The notes under the pieces were generated by a model. The model was not told where the DNA came from, did not search any database, and saw nothing but the letters and a program-made list of their open reading frames with translations. A DNA stretch of 49,402 nt from Pseudarthrobacter siccitolerans (GTDB taxonomy: Bacteria > Actinomycetota > Actinomycetes > Actinomycetales > Micrococcaceae): contig NZ_CAQI01000031.1 of the NCBI RefSeq assembly GCF_001046895.1, positions 1 to 49,402 on the forward strand, given 5' to 3'. Shown here in pieces: positions 20,172 through 28,633 of the stretch (position 1 is its first letter; each line of letters opens with the position of its first letter). The translations under genes were made by a program, and so were the position numbers.

Positions 20172-21287
20172 ATGGCCAGTCCGAATGGTCAGTTCACGCA
20201 AGCGGCTGCGTCTAGCACTGTGTCACGGGATGGTGTCATTGACATCATTCGCGGTTATTGCATTATAAGTATGGTCACTGCACACGTAGCGGGGCTGTCT
20301 CCCCTCGCCTCCGTGGTCCACATTTTTCCAAAGTTCGATGGCGCGTCTGGTTTTGTCCTTCTTAGTGGTCTTGTGCTGGGAATGGTGCAAAGGAGACGTG
20401 TTCACAGGTTAGGCCTCGGTGCAGTGCAGCGAAAGAGCTTCCACCGCCTGTTGACCATCTACGCAGCTCAGGTTTGCCTTGCAGTCTTGGGCGTCTTCGC
20501 CGCACTACATGGGTGGATTAGTACGAACTTCCCGGATATGGACAAGTTGTCCAAGGGGGACATCGTCGGTCATTCGCTGATGATGACGTTGGCCCCACCA
20601 GGCGGTGACGTGCTGCGGCTGTACGTCTTCATGCTTGCCCTCGCCATGGGCGCATATCTGCTGCTTGTCAAAGACCGCTGGGTGGCTGTCATCGCCATAT
20701 CAGGTACAGTCCACATCGCTGCTCAGGCTTTCCCGTTGTCGACATCCTTTAGCCCCTTTGCGGAGCAGGCAAGGTCGGCGGGGTGGGCGGGGTGGCAGTT
20801 CCTGTTTCTCAGTGCGCTTGTCTTGGGGTGGTATTGGAAAGACCTGGGGGCGGCCTCGTGGTTGGACCGATACGCAGCTAAGGTCCTTGCGACCTGTATA
20901 GGAATTGTGGCCGCCGCTTCGGGGATTAGCCTTATGGTCCCTTCGGCTGTGGAAGAAGCACTATTTAGCAAGTACACCTTTCCCGTCGGGCGCTTGGTGG
21001 TGGCTTATGCTGTTGTGACTGCTCTATACGTGACGCTACGTTGGACTATGCGCAAGGTTCCCGAACAATGGCTTCGTCCATTGGCGATGGTCGGATCCCG
21101 CAGCCTCGATTCTTACATTATTCAGGCTGTAGTAGTGGTGCTTGTGTACGGTTTTGCAACCTTGGATTCGAAGTCGCTGCTTGCCCAACTTCTTGCCGTT
21201 GTCACATTACTTGCATGCTGGTTGTGGGCAGAGCTTCGGGCGCGGATAGGCCGACTCAACCTGAATGCCATTCGAAGCACGCGTTAG
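20172..21287 (+). CDS. OpgC-type membrane protein (acyltransferase-like)
   Basis: A 371-residue protein with about 10 membrane helices. The N-terminus SRDGVIDIIRGYCIISMVTAHV matches the RDxRxDxxRGxxxxxIxxxH pattern of OpgC, which succinylates periplasmic glucans in Gram-negatives. Here the likely role is O-acylation of the exported polysaccharide; that is inference. The ATG at 20172 is chosen because of a GGGGGG run just upstream; the frame also stays open to a GTG at 20130. An inverted repeat (CCTGCC...GGCAGG, about 21301-21323) follows the stop and may be a weak terminator. Confidence 0.78.
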   Translation: MASPNGQFTQAAASSTVSRDGVIDIIRGYCIISMVTAHVAGLSPLASVVHIFPKFDGASGFVLLSGLVLGMVQRRRVHRLGLGAVQRKSFHRLLTIYAAQVCLAVLGVFAALHGWISTNFPDMDKLSKGDIVGHSLMMTLAPPGGDVLRLYVFMLALAMGAYLLLVKDRWVAVIAISGTVHIAAQAFPLSTSFSPFAEQARSAGWAGWQFLFLSALVLGWYWKDLGAASWLDRYAAKVLATCIGIVAAASGISLMVPSAVEEALFSKYTFPVGRLVVAYAVVTALYVTLRWTMRKVPEQWLRPLAMVGSRSLDSYIIQAVVVVLVYGFATLDSKSLLAQLLAVVTLLACWLWAELRARIGRLNLNAIRSTR

Positions 21288-21482
21288 TTATTCACCGAAC
21301 CTGCCCTACTAGTTTAGGCAGGCTGCCCGGTCGTACGGGTAGTTGCGACATCGCATGGGAGTCTGCCCACGTCTGCAACGGGGACGCATTCAGTACAGCG
21401 AACTCTCTCGGCCCTCGGTGCCCTAAGAATGGCGTTCGGACCCCTGTTCCACGCTTGTCCGTCGCAGTTCCGATATGCGAAC

Positions 21483-21511
21483 TGTCGGTGACGGTCGAAA
21501 AGTGAGCCATT
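21483..21511. repeat. Left inverted repeat of the IS30-family element
   Basis: The sequence TGTCGGTGACGGTCGAAAAG and the following 8 bases match the reverse complement of 22831-22859 at all but a few positions, with an unbroken match over GGTCGAAAAGTGAGCCATT. Confidence 0.8.
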
Positions 21512-22794
21512 GTGACGGCTTGGCGTCTAGCGGTCGTTGCAACACCTGAGGAATTAGGATTGCAATTGGCAGAGATGAAAAGACGGAGGAAGTCCCGGGG
21601 AGCGCCTCCGAAGAACGCTGCACGTGCTCATTATGATCAGCTGATGAAACAGGGAATGGGCAATTCCGAAGCCTGCAGGATCGTGGGAATCAGCCGTAGT
21701 TCGGGCACCCGATGGCGGCATGGCCATACCGTCGTTCTGAAGTCCGGAGACATCAAGAAGTACGCCCCCATCTCGCTCCGGAGGCCACCGGTCATCTCCG
21801 CCCGGTTCCTCTCTGAGTCGGAACGGATCACGATCGCAGACCTGTTGCATAGCGGCCGGAGCATCTGTGCCATTGCCAGGGAGCTCGGACGGAGTTCATC
21901 GACGGTCAGCAGGGAGATTCGCCGCAACACCCGTGAGCCCTCGGGTAGTTACCGTCCGCGAACTGCTCAGTGGAGTGCCGAGCGCAGACGGAGCCGGCAG
22001 CGCACCGGAAAAATCGCCGGCAACCCGGTCCTGCGCGAGTTTGTAAAGGAACACTTGGAGCAACGCTGGAGCCCCCGCCAGATAAGCAACCGTTTACGCA
22101 CTGACTTCCCCGGACAACCCGAGATGCCCGTCGTGCCTGAGACCGTATATCAGACCCTGTACGGGCGCGGAAGCCTGGATCTGGCGGTGGATCCGGCTAT
22201 CGCACTCCGAAGCGGACGGACCGGTCGCCGGCCTCGCCGACGGAAGGAGCACCGGACGAAGCGTTTTCCCGACATGGTCATGATCCGGGACAGGCCAGCC
22301 GAAGTGATCAGCAGATTACTACCAGGGCATTGGGAGGGGGATCTAATGATTGGAAAAGGTGGCCGATCTGCCATCGGCACGTTAGTCGAACGGACAACCC
22401 GCTTTATTGTCCTCGTGCATCTGGCGGGCAACCGCGGCGCCGAAAATCTCCGCGACCGGCTGGCAGCCACAATGGTTCACTTCCGGCCCATCTCCGCCGT
22501 TCCCTGACGTGGGACCAGGGCACCGAAATGGCCTGCCATCAAGATTTCACCCGGCGCACACTCATCCCCGTCTACTTCTGCGACCCCGCCACTCCATGGC
22601 AGCGAGGGTCGAACGAGAACACCAACGGCCTGCTCCGGCAGTACTTCCCGAAAGGCACAGACTTGAATGTCCACAGTCCAGAACACCTCGCCCAGGTTGC
22701 TGCTGAAGTCAACCGGCGCCCACGCGAGATCTTGGGCTGGCAAAGTCCTGTAGAACGACTGGCTAGACTTTCTTCACCTGCGGTAGAACCATAA
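21512..22794 (+). pseudogene. IS30-family transposase with one frameshift
   Basis: The first frame (21512-22507) holds an N-terminal helix-turn-helix (NSEACRIVGISRSSGTRWR), a second HTH typical of IS30 (ISARFLSESERITIADLLHS... IARELGRSSSTVSREIRRN), and the DDE core start LLPGHWEGDLMIGK and GTLVERTTRF. It stops early after HFRPISAVP. The continuing frame (to 22794) holds AHLRRSLTWDQGTEMA and PWQRGSNENTNGLLRQYFPKG, the second Asp and the Glu of the DDE triad. The frames join by adding one base near 22483. Otherwise length and motifs are complete. The start is GTG at 21512 next to the left repeat. Confidence 0.88.
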
Positions 22795-22830
22795 ATTGTT
22801 GCAACGACTGCTGGAATCCGCCGCCCGCAA

Positions 22831-22859
22831 AATGGCTCACTTTTCGACCATCGCTGACA
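22831..22859. repeat. Right inverted repeat of the IS30-family element
   Basis: AATGGCTCACTTTTCGACCA and the following 9 bases are the near reverse complement of 21483-21511. It lies 36 bases beyond the transposase stop. Confidence 0.8.
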
Positions 22860-22864
22860 CGAAC

Positions 22865-24299
22865 CGGCTCTACTTGGCTGGTGGGGAATTAAGGGCGTGT
22901 CCTTGAAGACAACGGGCCCGTAGGCCCTGCTGGGATGTGTGTATCCAGAAATCCAGAATTCAACCTGGAACAGGACCACGTGCCTTGATCGAGCCGACCG
23001 AGACTGCAGCTGATGCTGCCCCCATTATCTTCAACCTGCCTGTCTAGCACGTCATTTCCACTACCATCGCTGCCGCCGTCGGCAGGTCATTATCGAAACC
23101 GACCAGCCGCCCGGCTGTCCAGCTGCGGGGTCACCTCCTTCCGCCGAGAAGAGCGCCGCTTCGGCGACTCCGCAACATCCCGTCGCCGGACCAGTGGAGG
23201 TGTTCTGGTCCAAGTACCGCTGGTACTGCGAAGGGACTGCGTGTGACCGCCTTTCATTCTTCAATCCACGCCGCAGGTGCCGCGCCATGCCCACGCCACT
23301 TGCCAACTGCCGGACCATCTTGTGGACGCGGTCAGCCGATGCGTCAGAGCCGCGGCCGAAACAGGTGCCGGCTTCGCCGTGTCGAGGTGATGGTGCGGGC
23401 CGCGGTAACCGAGGCCTGCCTGCTGGAGCTGCCCGACGTGGACAACCTCAGTTCCCGGATGCTCGCATCGACGAAGACCGGTTCCGGTCCGTTCGCTACT
23501 TTTCATGACTCGACAACAAATGCGTGGACAAGGTTCGAGCCGTGGATGACGACGGTCCGTGACCGGGACACCGGCTAGTTCCTGGGCGTCGATGGCCGCG
23601 ATCACGAGGTGTCTGCGACTGTCTGTGGCCCGGTTCTGGAGTCGCGACTGGCCCCGTGCAGGTCGTCGCAATCGATCCTCGGCGGCGTTCCGTAAAAACG
23701 TTGCGGATGGGGCTGGCCGCACCGCGGTCGCTGTCGATCATTTCCACCTGGCCTCGCTGGCCAAGCAGGCCATGACCGTGACCCGGCAGAAGCTTTCCCA
23801 ACAGGTCAAGGGCCGCCATGGCCGGGTCATCGAAAGGCTTGAGCGCACCGCATGCTCCTGCTGCGCGGCGGCGACAACCTCAGCTGCCGGCCAGCCTTCC
23901 GGCTCAAGGAAGTGTTTGCCCTGGACGATCCGACAGGGACCGCCAGGCTGCATGAAAGGTCAAGGAACAGCTCCGGATCCTTTCCGCACCGGCTCTCCAG
24001 AAGACGCCGCGGAGGTCAGGAAGGCACTCGAAGATTTGGTCCTGGCAGCCGCACGACCGGAAACCAACAGGCTCTACCGAAAGGTGTGCAAATAGTGGCA
24101 TGAGATCAAGGTGCTGCTCATCACCAGCGCCACGACCGGCAATGACGAGGCCAACAACATGTCAACAAGAAAATCAAACAAACCGCTCGTACCGCAACAC
24201 CGCCAATTGCAAATCGGTTGTTTTCGTGACAAGTGCCGTAAGGACGTCGCCACGACGCTCATGCCAGGGATCCATGACGCCACGAACGGTGAGGAGCCT
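22865..24299 (+). mobile_element. Degraded ISL3-family insertion sequence B
   Basis: A plus-strand ISL3 copy of about 1.43 kb with transposase traces in several frames: APIIFNLPV at the start, PVEVFWSKYRWYCEGTACDR (zinc-region end), IDEDRFRSVRYF, FEPWMTTVRDRDTGQ, VAVDHFHLASLAKQAM and VRKALEDLVLAAARPETNR, then VLLITSATTGNDEANN near the right end. Many stops and shifts make it dead. Its left terminus (GGCTCTACTTGG) matches, as reverse complement, the right terminus of copy A; the right end lies near 24299. The longest surviving frame is 23559-24095. Confidence 0.78.
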
Positions 24300-24307
24300 A
24301 CAATCGC

Positions 24308-24349
24308 CTGGCGCCTGGCGCCTGGTGTCTGGTGTCTGGTGTCTGGCAT
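24308..24349. repeat. 7-base tandem repeat, six units
   Basis: Six consecutive heptamers of CTGG plus three variable bases: CTGGCGC twice, CTGGTGT three times, then CTGGCAT. The tract lies just outside the right end of ISL3 remnant B and 20 bases beyond the end of the minus-strand acyltransferase gene. It is too short and spacer-free to be CRISPR; slipped-strand change is possible. Confidence 0.8.
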
Positions 24350-24368
24350 TGGTTAGGCGGTCCAACGG

Positions 24369-25436
24369 CTAGATGGGCACACGAATTGAGCCTTGCCCAT
24401 ACTGGGCACGCTGCGAGAGGTGCCTTCCAAACCTCACGCAAGGCACCTCCAGATACCTGTGCAGCAACCACGCGGCCAGTAGAGCAACAGCGGTAGCAGG
24501 AGCGACCATCCAGATATGGGCCGGTCCAAAATGGTTCACCCACTCAAACACGGACACGTGCACAAGGTAAAGGGCGTAACTTATGGAGCCAAGCCACAAT
24601 GCGAATTGCGGGAAAGCCTTTTTGCGCATCCAGTAGAAGCCCGCGAACAACATGATGCCCCCGATATAAGACCCTGCAAAGGCTACAGGAGTCCACCCCC
24701 CGCTGGCCCCAGGATGCGATAAAAGGATCGCTCCTAACAGCGGAACCAGGAAGACTGCTGTCGCTGCCAGCCCGAAGCAGTGCCGATTACGGTTCTTGTC
24801 CCACAGAAATACACTGAACCCAAGCGAGGAAGTGAACAGCATTAGGGCGCTCACGCCGCTGAAATCACTATTGGTGAACGCATTCAGAATAGCGAAGCCC
24901 GCAAATATAGCCAGCCAGACATATCCGAGCCAGACGGATTTCTCGAACATTCGGGCAGTTTTTCCTGCCGCGGACTGGATATAGAAGACCAACTCGGCAC
25001 CTAACGTCCACGCAGGTGTTAAAAGACTGGCCATCGAAAAAAAACCCTGAATCATAGTCACATTCATTGCTATGACCAAGAGACCGTAGTCCGCCGCCCA
25101 ACTCCCGGTCGCCAAGGAAGTTATTACATATAACCCAGTCGTGAGCCAATAAATAGGGTATAGACGCCAGAACCGTCTAATGGCGAAGGTGCGGACAGTC
25201 TGCCTGCTCAGGGTTAACCCAATGACATATCCGCTAACTACAAAAAAAGCTGTGATGCCAAGTCGTCCCACATTGAAGTACTGGGTCGACCAGAAGAGGT
25301 AGCCAGGCCACCAAAATTCGAGTCCGTGCCCTATAGTGACAAGCAGAGCCGCTACTCCACGAATAGCATCGAGGAAGTCGATCCGCTGAAACTCCCCTTG
25401 ACCTTTGTGTGCAGGGCTGTAGGTACTGCTGTTCAT
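24369..25436 (-). CDS. Acyltransferase family 3 membrane protein
   Basis: A 355-residue protein with about 10 membrane helices and the acyltransferase-3 start FLDAIRGVAALLVTIGHGLE, in which RG and the following His are the conserved catalytic-region residues, and FFVVSGYVIGLTL after it. Such proteins O-acetylate exported polysaccharides. ATG 25436 is chosen (GGGGAA just upstream); the frame is open to 25523. It probably modifies the nearby Wzx/Wzy product, which is inference. It is transcribed toward ISL3 debris and is the last gene of the first polysaccharide region. Confidence 0.88.
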   Translation of the reverse strand: MNSSTYSPAHKGQGEFQRIDFLDAIRGVAALLVTIGHGLEFWWPGYLFWSTQYFNVGRLGITAFFVVSGYVIGLTLSRQTVRTFAIRRFWRLYPIYWLTTGLYVITSLATGSWAADYGLLVIAMNVTMIQGFFSMASLLTPAWTLGAELVFYIQSAAGKTARMFEKSVWLGYVWLAIFAGFAILNAFTNSDFSGVSALMLFTSSLGFSVFLWDKNRNRHCFGLAATAVFLVPLLGAILLSHPGASGGWTPVAFAGSYIGGIMLFAGFYWMRKKAFPQFALWLGSISYALYLVHVSVFEWVNHFGPAHIWMVAPATAVALLAAWLLHRYLEVPCVRFGRHLSQRAQYGQGSIRVPI

Positions 25437-26348
25437 GCGTTCCCCAAAAGTTGATGCTTCAAGTCTGGAGCAGTTTACCTGATGTTTGACTCCGATCCGC
25501 ACGGTCGCTTCGAGGCTGGACATGGGTCTTCCCGAAGATTTTAGTCAAACCGGACGAAGAAGCTAGCAGAGATGCGACTTGGCTCATTCGATTCCTGAGT
25601 TGAGGCCGTCCACGCCCTTCGGCTCCAGTGCGGACCATCTGGGCTGGCGGCGGGTTGTCCCCGGGGGCGGTCTTCATTAACTACGCGGCGGTCCCGGGAT
25701 CAGTTTGAAGCTCTTTGAACTGTCACAGGCACGACATAGCTCCCGCACGGGGGGCCACGGGGAGCCGCGGGGCGCGGGAGCGCTGGAGAGCCCATCAGCG
25801 GTGCAAAGCCTCAGTGATGGACCTCGAGTAGAGCAACGTCCTTGGCACCCTGTGCGGGGCAATCCTGTGCACCAGCAGCGTCCCCAGCGCGGCGGGGCGT
25901 GGTCTCAGGACCAGCCCGTGGGCGCAGCGCATCCAGAATCTGCTACTTCGCCGCCCGTTTGACCTGCCGCAACGGGTGGCGGCTACCTTCGTGACAGCCC
26001 CTCGTTCACTCATCGGAAGTGCATAGCTCACGGTGCCAGGGGCGGACGCAACTCTGGCGGACACGCGCCGTTACACGAGCATTTCCCAAATCCTTCGAAT
26101 GCCTCTCCGCTCATCCTTTTTGATGAGGGATCCCGTCCGCGAGAAATTTGAAGAGACCGCATGCAAGATGCAAGTTACACACCAACCAGAGACAGTTGGG
26201 CTGGCCGTGAATTGGGGCGGTGATATTGTCTCTGGCATCGAAAAGGGAACGAGGATTGTCATCGGAGAGTGGGAAGCGAGTAAGGCCTGTCGCGTAACAA
26301 AGAGTATGACTTGATCAAACCTTGAGGCTGTGTTTCTAGCATTTCAGC
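25437..26348. other. Gap with no recognisable gene
   Basis: About 910 bases. Short open frames occur on both strands (for example plus 26033-26314 and minus 25795-26064), but their products show no motif and no ribosome binding site, and base composition changes within the stretch. It marks the change from the glycan locus to the accessory region and may contain eroded DNA. Confidence 0.4.
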
Positions 26349-26492
26349 ATGGGCAAATACGGCGGCACTTACGGTGTACGATACTCACGCCGAGAGTTTC
26401 GGCAGCGCAGGGTGAGGCTACTGTTACTTGTTTTGTTGGCAGGTCTGGCTGCTGCGACGGCGGCGGTGGTGCTCATAGCTCTGCAGCGTTAG
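26349..26492 (+). CDS. Small single-pass membrane protein (47 aa)
   Basis: The frame from ATG 26349 to TAG 26492 encodes 47 residues: a basic, Gly/Tyr-containing N-terminus (GKYGGTYGVRYSRREFRQRR), then one hydrophobic helix (VRLLLLVLLAGLAAATAAVVL as a continuous run, about residues 21-43) and a short tail. The positive-inside rule predicts a cytoplasmic N-terminus. No strong Shine-Dalgarno is seen. It is the first of three tiny membrane proteins ahead of a ParA-like ATPase. Function unknown. Confidence 0.5.
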   Translation: MGKYGGTYGVRYSRREFRQRRVRLLLLVLLAGLAAATAAVVLIALQR

Positions 26493-26580
26493 CCGCCCGC
26501 AAAGTAGATGCCGGATGTCGACACGATTTGTCATCCGATTGGTCACGTGCTTAGGTCAAGGGCATTGGGATCCCTGACCG

Positions 26581-26739
26581 ATGGAGGCTCTTGTGGCTTT
26601 ATCCGACTTTGCCCTGGCGCTGTCCGCGCTGCTTGGCACCTTGTTGGTTCCGTTTTTTGTGCTTCACCAGATGCTCCGTTCCAAGCGTCGTGCTATCCGT
26701 GTCCCTGACCGCAGTACATCGCGGGGTAGGCAGCGCTAG
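26581..26739 (+). CDS. Small membrane protein (52 aa)
   Basis: ATG 26581 to TAG 26739 encodes 52 residues with a hydrophobic helix (about residues 4-28, ALSALLGTLLVPFFVLH) followed by a strongly basic tail (RSKRRAIRVP... RGRQR). The orientation would be N-out/C-in, opposite to its two neighbours. The next gene starts 3 bases after the stop, which suggests coupling. No family recognised. Confidence 0.5.
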   Translation: MEALVALSDFALALSALLGTLLVPFFVLHQMLRSKRRAIRVPDRSTSRGRQR

Positions 26740-26741
26740 TC

Positions 26742-26858
26742 ATGCCCTACGTTGACATCAATCCACATAAGGGTCGCCCAAAGTGGCAAGGCTACGCCGT
26801 TCTCACTGTACTTCTGATTGCCACCGCGGCCGTAGTTGCCGCTCTAACCCGCCTTTGA
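26742..26858 (+). CDS. Small membrane protein (38 aa)
   Basis: ATG 26742 to TGA 26858 encodes 38 residues: a polar basic N-terminus (MPYVDINPHKGRPKWQGY) and one C-terminal membrane helix (AVLTVLLIATAAVVAALTRL). It starts 2 bases after the preceding stop and ends 82 bases before the ATPase gene. It may be a membrane partner or anchor for that ATPase; this is inference. Confidence 0.5.
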   Translation: MPYVDINPHKGRPKWQGYAVLTVLLIATAAVVAALTRL

Positions 26859-26940
26859 TCAGAAACGTCCGCAAACCCCTAGACTTGCTGTTTGAACAGT
26901 GCTGCAGAACTTTTCGCCGAACGTCAGGGGGGACATATAT

Positions 26941-28290
26941 ATGCCCGATCCAGCGGACCAGAGTGCACGCGCCCGTGCAGAAGACCCAGAGCAGCCGCAG
27001 GCGCTCCGACGCCGCGACTTACGTCGCCCCGACGGTGAACTGACGGATGCCCGGACAGGAATCATGCCCGCCCTAACGTCAATCCATTTTAGCGAGCCCA
27101 CCGCGGATGCGACACAGGTGACGCGTCGTACTTCGTGGGCGGAGGCAGCCGCTGCAGCCGACGCGGCGAATCCCGGGGCACGTGCGGCGGCACCGGCACG
27201 ATCGCCAGCTTCCGCTCGTCCGGCAGGGCCGGGTACAACACCCACAGTGGAAGGCGCTGCGGCCGAAGTTGCGCCAGTTACAGCGGACGCCGATTCCGAG
27301 ACTCTTGTTTTTAGGCGTACTAGGCCAACTACCGCAAACGCAATTGCTGACACTCCCTTGCCGGACTTTATTAGCTCGCCTGGTCTGTTTGTTAAGGAAC
27401 AGAGACCGCGACCCGTCGGCGGCGTCCGCGGTGCCATCTACAACATGACCGGAGGCGCATGGAACATGGGGCCCGGGCCGAAACAACGGCAAGAAGACGA
27501 GTTGGCCCGCCGAATCTCGCGCCAGCTGCAGGGAAGTTACAATACGGCAGTCTTGAGCCTCAAGGGCGGCATCGGCAAGACATCCACCACAGTGGGCGTA
27601 GGCTTGACACTTGCTGAATACCGCGGTGATGCGCCATGCGCAATCGACGCGAACCCGGATTCCGGGGATCTGGTGGAGCGTGCTTTGGGTGAGGGAATCT
27701 ACCAGCAGGCTAGCCCGCGCACCATCACAGACCTGCTCAACAACATCGAATCCATCAATTCCCTCACTTCACTTGCTCGGTATATGCACCACGCCGGGCG
27801 GTTGCACCTGATCGCGGGGGAGCAGGACCCAGAGGTTTCGGACTCCCTGACAGCCGCCGAGTACTTGCGGATCCGTCAGCTCGTGTCCAGCTACTATTCA
27901 GTAGCTCTTACCGATTGCGGTACAGGCGTTACGCACAATGCGATGAGTGGAATCCTTCAGTCAGCGGATAATTTAGTGATCGCTGCCGGCTACGCAGTAA
28001 GCGGCGCAAAACGTGCCCGCAGCACGCTGCACTGGTTGGCTAGCCACGGGTACGAGGGACTGGCGCGGAACGCGATTGTGGTGATCACCGACAAGGATGA
28101 GGTTTCCTCGCGCGTAGACAAAGACGCCATCGAGGAACACCTCTCTGGCATCTGCCGCGAACTCATTGCCGTTCCGCATGACCGCGGCGTAGCTGACGGT
28201 GATCTGGTCACCCTGGACGTGCTGAAGTCTGATACCCGGCGGGCTTATAAGGAGATTGCTGCTGCCATCGTGGACGGGTACCGGGAGTAG
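26941..28290 (+). CDS. ParA/MinD-like ATPase with disordered N-terminus (EspI-like)
   Basis: A 449-residue protein. Residues 1 to about 190 are Ala/Pro/Arg-rich and predicted disordered. The C-terminal half is a SIMIBI-class ATPase with the deviant Walker A LKGGIGKTSTT (KGGxGKT), an AIDANPDSGDL switch region, and VALTDCGTG as Walker B. The combination resembles EspI of mycobacterial type VII secretion loci and MinD-like proteins of actinobacterial conjugative elements. No secretion or conjugation genes are present here. ATG 26941 is preceded by GGGGGGA at good spacing. It follows three small membrane proteins and may work with them at the membrane, which is inference. Confidence 0.82.
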   Translation: MPDPADQSARARAEDPEQPQALRRRDLRRPDGELTDARTGIMPALTSIHFSEPTADATQVTRRTSWAEAAAAADAANPGARAAAPARSPASARPAGPGTTPTVEGAAAEVAPVTADADSETLVFRRTRPTTANAIADTPLPDFISSPGLFVKEQRPRPVGGVRGAIYNMTGGAWNMGPGPKQRQEDELARRISRQLQGSYNTAVLSLKGGIGKTSTTVGVGLTLAEYRGDAPCAIDANPDSGDLVERALGEGIYQQASPRTITDLLNNIESINSLTSLARYMHHAGRLHLIAGEQDPEVSDSLTAAEYLRIRQLVSSYYSVALTDCGTGVTHNAMSGILQSADNLVIAAGYAVSGAKRARSTLHWLASHGYEGLARNAIVVITDKDEVSSRVDKDAIEEHLSGICRELIAVPHDRGVADGDLVTLDVLKSDTRRAYKEIAAAIVDGYRE

Positions 28291-28633
28291 CTCCGCCGTT
28301 AGGAAATAGCGCATAGGCTATCTTTGAACGAAATCGGTTTGTCACACTCCAATAGCAGCCATTCCCTGGATGTCCACGAGCTCCACAGGAATGGTGTACG
28401 TCTTGATCTCCAGTAGCGGGCGCTAGACCAGTGGACGGAAGCATCGGCCGTGAATCTTGCGACTCGCGTTCGTGTTGCCGTACTACCGTTGGTGGAAGTT
28501 GCTGAATCTGTAACGGGGTCAAGCACAGTTGCCAGGTGGGCATTACGGATAACGCGTGGGCGGTGAGATCCGGCAACGAGACTACTGCAGTTCTTGGGAC
28601 GTCTAACAAATCTTGTTTTCCGGTGCAGCAGGC
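28291..28633. other. Convergent gap without a gene
   Basis: About 340 bases between the ATPase gene and the convergent SGNH hydrolase gene. Open frames on both strands are short and featureless. I found no strong hairpin-plus-U terminator. Confidence 0.4.

Larger units (their letters stand above)
21483..22859 (+). mobile_element. IS30-family insertion sequence, nearly intact
   Basis: An element of about 1.38 kb bounded by ~29-base imperfect inverted repeats (21483-21511 and 22831-22859) and carrying one transposase gene with a single frameshift. It ends only 5 bases before the left terminus of ISL3 remnant B, so it inserted at or next to that element's edge. It is much less decayed than the ISL3 copies and therefore probably younger. 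Confidence 0.85.

Noticed and set aside
24308..24349. Possible CRISPR-like repeat
   Set aside because: Units are 7 bases and directly abutting with no spacers, and no cas gene is present.
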